DNA from: Flavobacteriaceae bacterium PRS1
GTDB lineage: Bacteria > Bacteroidota > Bacteroidia > Flavobacteriales > Flavobacteriaceae
Assembly (NCBI GenBank): GCA_003709165.1
Contig: RDRZ01000025.1
Coordinates: 1-33,512, forward strand
Direction of reading: 5' to 3'
Length of the DNA stretch: 33,512 bases
The notes under the pieces were generated by a model, which searched no databases, was not told where the DNA came from, and saw only the letters and a list, made by a program, of their open reading frames with translations. Positions 16,043 through 23,741 of this stretch are shown here, one piece after another. Position 1 is the first letter of the stretch, and each line of letters begins with the position of its first letter. The position numbers and the translations under genes are program-made.

Positions 16043-16801
16043 ATGAAATTAGTTCTTTCTCCGGCAAAATCACTTAATTTAGAGCGTAAATTGCCAACAG
16101 CTATTATAACAGAATCCTGTTTTTTAGCAGAATCTGGACGTTTAAATAAATTGTTAAAAAAGAAATCGGCACGGAGTTTATCTAAACTCATGAATATTTC
16201 TAATAATTTAGGACAACTCAACTTCGAACGTAATCAAGATTGGAGTTTACCTTTTACAAGCGATAATGCAAGGCAAGCCATTTATGCGTTTAGTGGCGAT
16301 GTGTATAGAGGCTTGGATGCCTATAATATTTCAGAAGAAAAAATAAAGACACTTCAAGACACCGTTCGTATAATTTCCGGTTTGTATGGTTTGCTAAAAC
16401 CCTTAGATTTAATGCAGCCTTATCGTTTAGAAATGGGAACCAAATTTCCGGTAGGTAAAAACAAAAATCTGTACGAATTCTGGAGAAAAAAAATCACACA
16501 ATCCTTAAATGATGAGCTTAACGACAACGAACTGTTTTTAAACCTTGCCAGTAATGAATATTTTAAGGCCATTGATGCAAAAGCTTTAAAAGTCCCAGTA
16601 ATCACAGCTATTTTTAAAGATTTTAAAAATGGAGAATATAAAATGATTATGACCTTTGCAAAACTGGCAAGAGGCTATATGACACGCTATGTTATAGATA
16701 CAAACGCAAAAACCGTTGACGACATTAGAGGTTTTAACTACGAAGGCTATGGTTTTAGTGAGCCTATGTCAACCCAAACCGAGTTGGTGTTTACCAGATA
16801 A
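16043..16801 (+). CDS. yaaA: peroxide stress protein YaaA (DUF328/UPF0246)
   Basis: This is a 252-residue member of the YaaA family, which in E. coli binds DNA and limits free intracellular iron during peroxide stress. The N terminus MKLVLSPAKSLN is diagnostic. Other family phrases are FTSDNARQAIYAFSGDVYRGLDA, IISGLYGLLKPLDLMQPYRLEMGTKF, FLNLASNEYFKAID and FNYEGYGF near the end. The length is typical. It follows the VOC gene closely and may be cotranscribed with it. No OxyR or PerR site can be recognised. Confidence 0.93.
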   Translation: MKLVLSPAKSLNLERKLPTAIITESCFLAESGRLNKLLKKKSARSLSKLMNISNNLGQLNFERNQDWSLPFTSDNARQAIYAFSGDVYRGLDAYNISEEKIKTLQDTVRIISGLYGLLKPLDLMQPYRLEMGTKFPVGKNKNLYEFWRKKITQSLNDELNDNELFLNLASNEYFKAIDAKALKVPVITAIFKDFKNGEYKMIMTFAKLARGYMTRYVIDTNAKTVDDIRGFNYEGYGFSEPMSTQTELVFTR

Positions 16802-16803
16802 CT

Positions 16804-16864
16804 TTGTCATTCCTTCTTTGTTCCTCCGCTAAAACTTCGGCGACACGCGGACGCACAGGAACGC
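16804..16864. repeat. TGTCATTCCT...AGGAACG dispersed repeat
   Basis: The gap between yaaA and bTHX is almost filled by a repeat-like unit: TGTCATTCCTTC, then GTTCCTCCGCT (arm), ACTTCGGCGAC, CGCGGACGCAC and AGGAACG. GTTCCT and AGGAAC form the outer arms and CCGC/GCGG the inner ones. It starts like the repeats at 6842 and 22588 and may act as a bidirectional terminator. Confidence 0.55.
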
Positions 16865-16871
16865 AATTATT

Positions 16872-17153
16872 TTATTTTTTTATTTTAGCCTTTGCTTTAG
16901 TTGTAGTTTTTGACTTCGCGGTAGTTTTTGGTTTAGTTTTGGCTACAGTTTTAGCTTTAGTAGTCGTTTTTGGTTTAGCAGCTGCTTTGGTTTTAGTTAC
17001 AGTTTTTGGTTTTGTGGCAGCTTTGGTTTTGGCGGTTGTTGTTGCTTTTTTCTTTACAACTACAATAGGTTTAGCTTTTTTGCGAGGTCGTCTTACCCCA
17101 AAAGTTCCCATAGTAATTTTACCTCGTCTTGTTTTTTTATCGCCTTTTCCCAT
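16872..17153 (-). CDS. ribosomal small-subunit protein bTHX with a long Lys/Thr/Ala tail
   Basis: The first 28 residues (MGKGDKKTRRGKITMGTFGV, then RRPRKKAK) match the bTHX (THX) family, a tiny basic peptide that stabilises the top of the 30S head in Thermus and relatives. The following 65 residues are a low-complexity tail of repeated KTK, KPKT and TTKAK units with no acidic residue. It resembles histone H1/HU-tail proteins. The whole protein is 93 residues with a net charge above +35. Thermus THX has about 26 residues, so the tail is the novelty. A large ORF on the opposite strand is only its mirror image. A divergent candidate promoter lies at 17176-17206. Confidence 0.85.
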   Translation of the reverse strand: MGKGDKKTRRGKITMGTFGVRRPRKKAKPIVVVKKKATTTAKTKAATKPKTVTKTKAAAKPKTTTKAKTVAKTKPKTTAKSKTTTKAKAKIKK

Positions 17154-17175
17154 TTTAGTTGTATGTTTAGATGGC

Positions 17176-17206
17176 TAAAATTAATTCATTTTTATTTCAC
17201 TACCAA
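17176..17206 (-). promoter_or_regulatory. candidate promoter of the bTHX gene
   Basis: On the minus strand TTG (17204-17206), 20 bp, then TAATTTTA (17176-17183). The last base differs from the TAnnTTTG consensus. Confidence 0.35.
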
Positions 17207-17211
17207 GCTTT

Positions 17212-17865
17212 ATGTTTATACATCTACATCCTTACAAACCTATTATCAATAATGATACTACTAAACTGATTGTTGGCACGTTGCCACCACCACGTTTTTC
17301 AATTGGAAAACTACTGGAAAAAGATGTTGATTTTTGTTATGGAAGTTATTACAATTCACTTTGGTTATATATTGATAAAGTTCATAACTTGAGTTTACGT
17401 TATGATAATTCTGAAGAAGCCAAAGAAGAACGCAAGCAATTTTTAATCAAACACAAAATAGGTATTTGTGATATTATAGAAAGTGCAGAACGCGACAAAA
17501 TTGATGCTTCCGATTTGGGATTGAAAAATATTAAACTTCAAGATATTATAGGTTATTTAAATCGATTTCCAAAAATAGAACCCTTATTGTTTACAGGAGG
17601 AAACAGTAAAAACGGACCAGAATATTTTTTTAGAAAACATTTAAAAGATTACAATTTAAAATTGGAATTAATCTCAAACGAAATCCCAAGGATACATCAG
17701 TTTTCATTAGAAGATAGAATGATAAAGACCGTTTCATTAACCTCTGCTTCAGGTTCTGCAAATAGAGCTATTGGCAGTATGGCTTTATACCAGCAATTAA
17801 AAAACAAAAACCCAAAATTCAACACATTCGATTTTAGAGTGCTGCAATATCGTGAGTTTTTTTAA
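17212..17865 (+). CDS. uracil-DNA glycosylase superfamily-like protein
   Basis: The N-terminal half follows the pattern of family 4-6 UDG-fold proteins. It has LIVGTLPPPRFSIGKLLEKD (19-38) as the first catalytic-loop region, then DFCYGSYYNSLW (40-51), comparable to the YYGHPRNRFW segment of hypoxanthine-DNA glycosylases. A C-terminal SLTSASGSANRAIG (about 175-188) stands where the DNA-intercalating loop SPS/SPLS with His is expected. The canonical catalytic Asp/Asn is not certain. The protein is 217 residues, likely cytoplasmic. It might remove deaminated bases, but a non-catalytic or different base specificity is possible. It is divergent from bTHX (58 bp). Confidence 0.6.
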   Translation: MFIHLHPYKPIINNDTTKLIVGTLPPPRFSIGKLLEKDVDFCYGSYYNSLWLYIDKVHNLSLRYDNSEEAKEERKQFLIKHKIGICDIIESAERDKIDASDLGLKNIKLQDIIGYLNRFPKIEPLLFTGGNSKNGPEYFFRKHLKDYNLKLELISNEIPRIHQFSLEDRMIKTVSLTSASGSANRAIGSMALYQQLKNKNPKFNTFDFRVLQYREFF

Positions 17866-17947
17866 TCTAAAGAATTCCTCGAGGTTCTACCTCGGAGTCA
17901 AGAAGAAAGTTTGAAAACGGATGATTTTTATCAACTAAATAAGTTGC
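17866..17947. repeat. short CCTCGAGGTTCTACCTCGG repeat-like hairpin
   Basis: Within this gap CCTCGAGGTTCTACCTCGG (about 17877-17895) carries CCGAGG/CCTCGG-type arms and CTCGAG. It resembles other small GC-rich hairpins of this window. It directly follows the UDG-like gene and could help end transcription, but it has no T-run. Confidence 0.4.
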
Positions 17948-17970
17948 ATGAATTGCCGGAAAGGATTCCT

Positions 17971-17978
17971 TACTTTTG
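17971..17978 (+). promoter_or_regulatory. TACTTTTG box upstream of the methyltransferase
   Basis: This is a perfect TAnnTTTG match 20 bp before the ATG at 17999. It lies inside the longer ORF reading (ATG at 17948), so it supports the shorter start. TTG triplets at 17944 and 17953 are not ideally spaced. Confidence 0.4.
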
Positions 17979-17998
17979 TGCGAAAGGAAAACCAATTG

Positions 17999-19066
17999 AT
18001 GATTACGGATATAGTGGTTAACAAACCAGAACCTATTGCGTCTGGAAAAAAAATAGAATCGTTTAAACGTGGAACAGATGTTCAGTACACCATTGAAGTA
18101 TTGGAGGCCGGTAACCCCATATTAATAACAAAGTTTTTTAATAATGGATTGTCACTTCTTCGGGAGTTAAAGACGCATCTGAATAGAAAATTTCCGAATA
18201 AGTCTTTTCAGGAGCAACGAGAATATAAGTCAGAATATCGTAAGCTGTCAAATCTTATTTTAATAGAAATTGTGGATCATAAATTGGCAGTAAAGAAATC
18301 TCCTTCGATCGGCTGGTTGGAAAAACTTTATCCGGAAACTAGTGATTTCTTGTTATCCTTTCCACAAGTACAAGGTCTAAATAGTTCTTGGCAGTGGTAC
18401 CAAAATGGGATTTCTATTCCTGTACTTCGAAATAAAATACATCCATATTATGGCACTTACTTCCCTACACGTTTCGAACATTTGGAACTTTTTGACAATT
18501 GGTTAAAACGTTACAAAGGACCTAAAAAGTCGGCAATAGATGTTGGGATTGGGTGTGGAGTACTTTCTTTACAAATGATGAAGTATGGTTTTCAAAAGGT
18601 TTTTGGGACAGATACAAATCCTAATGCGATTATTGGACTAACAGAGTTTATGGGGGATACAAAGTTGTCTAGAAAGATAGAATTAGACTTTGGTCATCTT
18701 TTTGGAAGGTGGGAAAAACAGACCGAATTGATTGTTTTTAATCCTCCTTGGTTACCGGAAATTCATAATTTATATAATATTGATGAAGCTATTTATTACA
18801 ATGAAAAGTTATTCCCTGATTTTTTTGAAGGCGCTAAAAAAAGGCTTTTACCTGAAGGAAAGCTTGTGCTTATATTCTCGAATTTAGCTCAAATAACAAA
18901 TGTGACAAAAGAACATCCGATAGAGAAGGAACTATCCGAAGGGGGGAGATTTCAATTGGGAAAATGTTTAAAAAAACGTGTTAAACCTGCTTCTGACAAA
19001 ACAAAGCGAGATCAACATTGGCGTTCTTCTGAAGAAGTAGAGCTTTGGATCCTGAAAAATAAGTAA
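17999..19066 (+). CDS. class I SAM-dependent methyltransferase
   Basis: This protein of about 355 residues has a C-terminal Rossmann methyltransferase domain. The SAM loop is AIDVGIGCGVLSLQMMKYG (about 179-197), the acidic beta-2 end is FGTDTNPNAI, and the catalytic motif is FNPPWLPE (about 246-253), as in N-methyltransferases of the PrmC/RsmC/HemK type that act on amide or exocyclic amino groups. The N-terminal 150 residues are a separate domain I do not recognise. Its substrate could be a protein Gln, an RNA base or a small molecule. An upstream in-frame ATG at 17948 is less likely because a -7 box lies between. By eye this gene is somewhat richer in G and C than its neighbours, which may hint at transfer. 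The 274 bp to trmL hold no gene. Confidence 0.8.
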   Translation: MITDIVVNKPEPIASGKKIESFKRGTDVQYTIEVLEAGNPILITKFFNNGLSLLRELKTHLNRKFPNKSFQEQREYKSEYRKLSNLILIEIVDHKLAVKKSPSIGWLEKLYPETSDFLLSFPQVQGLNSSWQWYQNGISIPVLRNKIHPYYGTYFPTRFEHLELFDNWLKRYKGPKKSAIDVGIGCGVLSLQMMKYGFQKVFGTDTNPNAIIGLTEFMGDTKLSRKIELDFGHLFGRWEKQTELIVFNPPWLPEIHNLYNIDEAIYYNEKLFPDFFEGAKKRLLPEGKLVLIFSNLAQITNVTKEHPIEKELSEGGRFQLGKCLKKRVKPASDKTKRDQHWRSSEEVELWILKNK

Positions 19067-19340
19067 GATTTGACAAATTAAAATGGCAAATGTAAGATGC
19101 AAATTAAGCAATCTGTAGTGCTGTCGGATTAACCAAGAGAAAAAATGCCAAATGGCTAGAGTTGACATAGCTTTATGCATCGTATTACCTATTCAAGTCA
19201 CATGACACCTGATTTTTCATTTTGTCTTAATTTCTCCCTAAACATTTATTGAATGTTGGGTAATGTTTTGATATGGTTAGTTTTAATTGATTATATCAGC
19301 GTTAAACGAAAGTAGTTGATTTTTCTTTCAAAGTCAAGTT

Positions 19341-19793
19341 TTAACGCATACACTTCAACCCTTCATAAACCACAATACTTACAGCATTTGCTAAATTTAA
19401 GCTTCTAACATGTTTACTATATAAGGGTATTTTATATAATTTTTTTGAATGTGTTTCTAATATCGATTTTGGTAAGCCAACCGATTCTTTTCCGAATACA
19501 AGAAACATATTATCCTCAAAATCTATTGACCAATGCTCTTTTATAGCATGACTGGATAAAAATACCATAGCCTTCCCTTTATTTGTATGAAAGAATTCTT
19601 CGATATTTTCATAAATATGCAGATTAATATGCTGCCAATAGTCTAAACCAGCACGTTTTAATTGAGTGTCTGTAATTTCAAATCCAAAAGGTTTTACCAA
19701 ATGTAAACTTGATCCAGAAGCCAAAGCCAAACGACCAATATTTCCTGTATTGTTGGGTATTTCGGGTTCTATTAATACGATGTTGAATGGCAT
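19341..19793 (-). CDS. trmL: tRNA (cytidine/uridine-34-2'-O)-methyltransferase TrmL
   Basis: This SPOUT-fold enzyme 2'-O-methylates the wobble nucleotide of tRNA-Leu isoacceptors using SAM. Its 150 residues contain the expected marks: NIVLIEPEIPNNTGNIGRLALASG (3-26), FVFGKESVGLP-like LVFGKESVGLP (about 102-112), and the knotted C terminus IPLYSKHVRSLNLANAVSIVVYE. The start is the ATG at 19793; a TTG 9 bp upstream is the longer alternative. It begins 10 bp after the trpA stop on the same strand and so forms the last gene of the trp transcript. A hairpin (GCGTTAAAC...GTTTTAACGC, about 19300-19346) spans the stop codon and may end the operon. Confidence 0.93.
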   Translation of the reverse strand: MPFNIVLIEPEIPNNTGNIGRLALASGSSLHLVKPFGFEITDTQLKRAGLDYWQHINLHIYENIEEFFHTNKGKAMVFLSSHAIKEHWSIDFEDNMFLVFGKESVGLPKSILETHSKKLYKIPLYSKHVRSLNLANAVSIVVYEGLKCMR

Positions 19794-19803
19794 ATTTGTC
19801 AAC

Positions 19804-20568
19804 TTAATTTCTAATTAGCTTCACAAAACCATCAATTTTATTCACACCATTATTACTCAAATGCTTTATAAACGCAGATCCAATAATAGCTCCTTTTGCG
19901 TATTGTATTGCTTGGTCAAAAGATTCAGAATTATTTATTCCAAAACCGACAATTTGTGGGTTTTTGAGTTTCATAGTTGCAATACACTTAAAATAATTGG
20001 TTTGCTCATCTCCAAATCCGCTCTGACTTCCCGTAACACTTGCACTACTTACCATATAAATAAATCCGTTTGAAATAGAATCTATATAATTAATGCGCTT
20101 TACAGATGTTTGTGGTGTTATTAAAAACACATTGATTAAACCATATTTTTTAAATATAGCTTTGTAATTCTCGTTGCAAACATCAACTGGTAAATCGGGA
20201 ATAATCAATCCATCGATGCCAACTTCTTGACATTTCTTACAAAAGGCTTCCACACCATATTGAAATATTGGATTAAAATAACCCATAATGAGTAATGGAA
20301 TTGAAACTGTTTTTCTAATGTCTTTTAACTGTTTAAAAAGTACTTTTGAAGTCATTCCGTTTTGCAATGCTTGTGTAGAGCTTGCTTGAATAGTTGGGCC
20401 ATCTGACAAAGGGTCACTAAATGGCAATCCTATTTCTATGAAATCCACACCGCTTTTTTCTAAATTTTGAATGATAGTTACTGTGTCATCTAAATTTGGA
20501 AAACCCGCTGTAAAGTATATTGATAAGAGTTTTTTATTCTCTTGAAGTTTTTGATTTATTCTATTCAT
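19804..20568 (-). CDS. trpA: tryptophan synthase alpha subunit
   Basis: TrpA cleaves indole-3-glycerol phosphate to indole and glyceraldehyde-3-phosphate and feeds indole through a tunnel to TrpB. The 254-residue protein has the catalytic pair Glu45 and Asp56 in FIEIGLPFSDPLSDG, the same 11-residue separation as Salmonella Glu49/Asp60. It also has the loop SSASVTGSQSGF and phosphate-binding GFGINNSES. I chose the ATG at 20568 (MNRINQKL); the GTG 21 bp upstream only adds unrelated residues. Unusually, it is separated from trpB by 396 bp of repeat DNA, which removes the translational coupling usual between trpB and trpA. Confidence 0.96.
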   Translation of the reverse strand: MNRINQKLQENKKLLSIYFTAGFPNLDDTVTIIQNLEKSGVDFIEIGLPFSDPLSDGPTIQASSTQALQNGMTSKVLFKQLKDIRKTVSIPLLIMGYFNPIFQYGVEAFCKKCQEVGIDGLIIPDLPVDVCNENYKAIFKKYGLINVFLITPQTSVKRINYIDSISNGFIYMVSSASVTGSQSGFGDEQTNYFKCIATMKLKNPQIVGFGINNSESFDQAIQYAKGAIIGSAFIKHLSNNGVNKIDGFVKLIRN

Positions 20569-20589
20569 GGTTTTCTTGTCATTACGCAC

Positions 20590-20964
20590 TTGATGCGGAA
20601 TCTATTTTTATTATTTATTCTTGTTCATTTTGTCTTGATACAAAACGAACCAAAAAATCAAATCAAAATTAGGAAATTGCTAAAGCATCATTCACTTTCG
20701 GAGTTACGTGCTTAAAGCTTCGCTTTGCATCTACACTCCTTCGTTCATTATTTCTGAATTTTGATGATTCCGAATTCTTCGGAATTTCAAGTTCGATTTA
20801 TAATTTTATTTTCAATTTATCTTTTTAAACAAAAACATGATGTTTGATTGCGTTAAGGATTGAGCAATTTGTTTAAGCTCTTTTTGTCTCCTCGAGCGCA
20901 GTCGAGAGGTTGACAAAAAAGCGAGTTGCGAAAGCCTGACCCTTGTGGTAACGCCATTATAATA
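20590..20964. repeat. composite dispersed repeat filling the trpB-trpA gap
   Basis: The whole gap is made of repeat-like modules, with no gene. They include a perfect 8-bp hairpin ATTCCGAA/TTCGGAAT (20767-20785), AAAGC/GCTTT (20714-20724) and a nested hairpin with outer arms TTTTTGTC (20881-20888) and GACAAAAA (20912-20919) around CTCGA/TCGAG. There are two GC-richer tracts, GCGAGTTGCGAAAGCCTGAC and TTGTGGTAACGCC. The opening TTTTGTCTTGATACAAAACG is also self-complementary in part. A lone TAATTTTG box in minus orientation (20664-20671) might provide a weak internal promoter for trpA-trmL. Confidence 0.65.
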
Positions 20965-22149
20965 CTATAATTTAAAATGATTGATATATGTATCTAAGTC
21001 CTTATCACCACGACCAGATAAATTTAGTACAATAATATCGTCTGGTTTAAATAATTTCTGCTCAAAAACAGCCAAAGCATGAGCACTTTCAATAGCTGGA
21101 ATGATACCTTCCAGTTGGCATAATTCCAAACCTGCTTTCATAGCTTCATCGTCTGTAATTGAGATAAATTCTGCACGTCCAGATTTATATAGATGTGCAT
21201 GCATTGGTCCAATTCCTGGATAATCCAGTCCAGCCGAAATTGAATACGTCTCTGTAATTTGCCCATCATTGGTTTGCATGAGCAAGGTTTTGCTACCATG
21301 AATAATGCCTCCTTTTCCCAATGCAGAAGTCGCTGCACTTTCACCAGAATCTATACCTTTTCCAGCGGCTTCCACAGCAATAAGTTTTACATTTTCATCA
21401 TCTAAAAAATGATAGTATGCTCCAGCTGCATTGCTTCCTCCACCAACACAAGCGATGACATAATCAGGTTTTGTTTTGCCTTCATGTTCCTTGAGTTGCC
21501 ATTGTATTTCTTCTGAAATTACGGATTGAAAACGAGCCACCATATCAGGATATGGATGAGGACCTACGACACTTCCAATAATATAATGTGTATCCACAGG
21601 ATTATTAATCCAATCACGAATGGCTTCGTTGGTGGCATCTTTTAGTGTTTTACTTCCTGACAAAGCCGGAATTACTGTTGCACCAAGCATTTTCATTCGT
21701 GCTACATTTGGTGCTTGTCGTGCAATATCTATTTCTCCCATATAAACAATACACTCTATTCCCATTAAAGCACAAACCGTTGCTGTGGCTACACCATGTT
21801 GACCAGCTCCTGTTTCGGCTATAATTCTGGTTTTCCTTAAACGTTTTGCCATGAGGATCTGACCAATAGTGTTATTGATTTTGTGCGCTCCAGTATGGTT
21901 AAGGTCTTCACGTTTAAGATAGATTTTAGTGTTGTATTTTTTTGAAAGTCGTTTTGCATAGTATAGAGGAGAAGGTCGACCTACATAATCTTTTAAAAGT
22001 GTATTGAATTCTTTTTGAAATGATGAATCTGTCATTATTTTCAGATAGTTTTGGCGCAATTCTTCTACATTTGAATAGAGCATTTCTGGAATGTATGCAC
22101 CTCCAAACTCGCCGTAGTATCCTTTTTTGTTAATGTTGAACGTATTCAT
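20965..22149 (-). CDS. trpB: tryptophan synthase beta subunit
   Basis: TrpB condenses indole with L-serine to give L-tryptophan, using PLP. The 394-residue protein has the Schiff-base lysine in [11 protein letters not shown] (Lys90), the carboxylate-binding [10 protein letters not shown] (about 112-121), and glycine-rich phosphate loop [10 protein letters not shown] (about 232-241). It begins with the family opening [21 protein letters not shown]. It is the main TrpB1 type, consistent with a TrpA partner downstream. It lies 96 bp after trpF, a gap that contains an AAGGTTT/AAACCTT hairpin repeat. Confidence 0.97.
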   Translation of the reverse strand: MNTFNINKKGYYGEFGGAYIPEMLYSNVEELRQNYLKIMTDSSFQKEFNTLLKDYVGRPSPLYYAKRLSKKYNTKIYLKREDLNHTGAHKINNTIGQILMAKRLRKTRIIAETGAGQHGVATATVCALMGIECIVYMGEIDIARQAPNVARMKMLGATVIPALSGSKTLKDATNEAIRDWINNPVDTHYIIGSVVGPHPYPDMVARFQSVISEEIQWQLKEHEGKTKPDYVIACVGGGSNAAGAYYHFLDDENVKLIAVEAAGKGIDSGESAATSALGKGGIIHGSKTLLMQTNDGQITETYSISAGLDYPGIGPMHAHLYKSGRAEFISITDDEAMKAGLELCQLEGIIPAIESAHALAVFEQKLFKPDDIIVLNLSGRGDKDLDTYINHFKL

Positions 22150-22203
22150 AATTTTTGTATTTCCGTGAAGACAGAAATCTTTTGTTTCTTATTTTTATCA
22201 ATA

Positions 22204-22229
22204 CCTATAAGGTTTTTAAACCTTGCAGG
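22204..22229. repeat. AAGGTTTTTAAACCTT hairpin repeat between trpF and trpB
   Basis: CCTATAAGG, TTTTTAAA and CCTTGCAGG form a palindromic unit with arms AAGGTTT/AAACCTT and flanks CCTATAAGG/CCTTGCAGG. It is intergenic within the operon. Confidence 0.6.
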
Positions 22230-22245
22230 ATAATTTTGGTCACTG

Positions 22246-22959
22246 CTATAATGACAAGTTTGTTTTAAATTCTTCTAATTGTTCTATATTTTTTAATCCT
22301 GGTTTAATTTCAAATTTACTATTCACATCAACAGCATAACAGTATTTAGATTCTGGTCTTTGCAGGAATGACAAAACACTTTCTATTTGTTCTAACCCAA
22401 TGCCACCACTTAAAAAGAAAGGTTTGGTTGAAGGATAGTTTTTTAAAAAATTCCAATTGAATGCGTAACCATTGCCTCCAGGTAATTTTCCTTTGGTGTC
22501 AAATAGAAAGTAATCACAAACATTTTCGTAAGGTTTTAAATCATCAAAATTGAATATGTCTTTGATGGAGAATACTTTGATTATTTCTGTCATTCCTGCC
22601 TTTCGACTTCGCTCAAGATAAACTTCGGCAGGAGTCTCTTGATGAGATTTCTCATCCCGATAGCTATCTGGACGTTCAAAATGGCAAATTTCTTTTAATT
22701 TTCTGCAAAATTCTGGTGTTTCTTTTCCATGTAATTGAATTGCCTGTAAATCGTATTTATTTATTTTATCATTAATATCATTTAATTTTGCATCAACAAA
22801 AACACCAACTTTTTTAATTGTATTTGGAATTTTTGGAATTATATTTTCAAAATATCGAGGTGAGTTTTTATGAAATATAAAACCCAAATAATCAGGTTGT
22901 AGTTTTGCAACTACAAGAATATTTTCTTGATATTTCATTCCGCAAACTTTTAACTTCAT
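22246..22959 (-). CDS. trpF: phosphoribosylanthranilate isomerase with in-frame repeat insertion
   Basis: TrpF isomerises N-(5'-phosphoribosyl)anthranilate to CdRP. The catalytic cysteine (Cys6 in KVCGM) and aspartate (FLFDTKGKLPGGNG, about residue 154) are present, as are the phosphate loops FFLSGGIG and AVDVNSKFE. The protein is 237 residues, about 30 longer than usual. The excess sits at residues 92-125 (from CHFERPDSYRDE to RSRKAGMTE), between helix 3 and strand 4 of the barrel. It is encoded by a structured dispersed repeat. A second short segment (SFLQRPES, about 206-213) carries another piece of the same repeat family. The start overlaps the trpC stop by four bases (ATGA). Key residues are intact, so it is probably active. 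Confidence 0.94.
   Translation of the reverse strand: MKLKVCGMKYQENILVVAKLQPDYLGFIFHKNSPRYFENIIPKIPNTIKKVGVFVDAKLNDINDKINKYDLQAIQLHGKETPEFCRKLKEICHFERPDSYRDEKSHQETPAEVYLERSRKAGMTEIIKVFSIKDIFNFDDLKPYENVCDYFLFDTKGKLPGGNGYAFNWNFLKNYPSTKPFFLSGGIGLEQIESVLSFLQRPESKYCYAVDVNSKFEIKPGLKNIEQLEEFKTNLSL
22350..22374 (-). repeat. short TGTCATTCCTGC repeat piece inside trpF
   Basis: On the minus strand TGTCATTCCTGC (22362-22373) followed by AAAGACCAGAATC repeats the 12-base opening of the larger insert at 22588, in the opposite orientation. It encodes SFLQRPES. Confidence 0.5.
22588..22683 (+). repeat. dispersed structured repeat inserted in frame in trpF
   Basis: On the plus strand the unit opens TGTCATTCCTGCC. 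It folds with GCAGG (CCTGCC/GGCAGG), holds a perfect hairpin GATGAGA/TCTCATC (22641-22656, loop TT), and ends with the 18-bp palindrome TCCCGATAGCTATCTGGA (22655-22672) and GACGTTCAAAATGG. It is antisense to trpF and translated in the opposite direction as about 34 residues without a stop. Confidence 0.8.
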
Positions 22960-23741
22960 AACTCTAATTCTTTTATAAATTTCATCGCACTTGTGCTTGG
23001 ATTATTTGTTTTCATAAAGTTTTCTCCAATTAAAAACCCTTGATAGCCATAAAGTTTCAATTCCTTGACAGCTTCTACGGAACTGATACCACTTTCTGAT
23101 ACTTTTACAAATTCATCTGGAATTAATTGACTTAATGTTTTACTGGTTTCTATGCTTACTTCAAAATTTTTCAAGTTTCTGTTATTTACACCAACCATAT
23201 CCAAACTTGGTATGATAGATTTGTGTAATTCTTCTTCATTATGAACTTCTAACAACACCTCTAATTTTAGACTTTTTGCCAGTTCGGAAAATTGCTTTAT
23301 TTCTACTCTGGTTAATATAGTGGCAATTAATAAAACAACATCTGCTCCAAAAGCTTTGGCTTCTATAATTTGGTACTCATCAATCACAAACTCTTTTCGT
23401 AATAAAGGCAAGTTGCAATTTTCTCTTGCAGATAATAAATCGTCTAAAGTACCTCCGAAATAAGTTTCGTCTGTTAATACTGACATACCACAAACACCTG
23501 CGGTTTCATAACCAAATGCGACATCTTTAACTGTAGCTGTATCATTGATTATAGACTTTGATGGTGAGCGACGCTTAAATTCTGCAATAATTCCTGTTTT
23601 GCTGTTTTTTAGTTCGTTAGCTAAAGACATGGTTTCCTTTTCAAAAAAAGGTGTTTGTTTTAATATTCTAATAGGAATTAGCTCTTTTTTGAGAGCTACT
23701 TCTTTACGTTTGTCTTTTACTATGTTGTCTAATATTGTCAT
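22956..23741 (-). CDS. trpC: indole-3-glycerol phosphate synthase
   Basis: TrpC closes CdRP to indole-3-glycerol phosphate with loss of CO2. The 261-residue barrel has the family motifs IIAEFKRRSPSKS (51-63, with catalytic Glu54 and Lys56), LLRKEFVIDEYQI (catalytic Lys), VGVNNRNLKNFEV and VSESGI. It is a stand-alone enzyme, not fused to TrpF. It overlaps trpF by four bases. The 44-bp gap to trpD is almost wholly taken up by a hairpin repeat that ends against the trpC ATG. Confidence 0.97.
   Translation of the reverse strand: MTILDNIVKDKRKEVALKKELIPIRILKQTPFFEKETMSLANELKNSKTGIIAEFKRRSPSKSIINDTATVKDVAFGYETAGVCGMSVLTDETYFGGTLDDLLSARENCNLPLLRKEFVIDEYQIIEAKAFGADVVLLIATILTRVEIKQFSELAKSLKLEVLLEVHNEEELHKSIIPSLDMVGVNNRNLKNFEVSIETSKTLSQLIPDEFVKVSESGISSVEAVKELKLYGYQGFLIGENFMKTNNPSTSAMKFIKELEL

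Noticed and set aside
16804-17178. 124-codon plus-strand ORF, hydrophobic and Val/Leu-rich
   Set aside because: It is the mirror of the Lys/Thr/Ala codons of the bTHX tail on the opposite strand, and it begins within a repeat.
17948-17998. Earlier ATG for the methyltransferase
   Set aside because: A perfect TACTTTTG box lies between this ATG and the one at 17999, so the shorter start is more likely.
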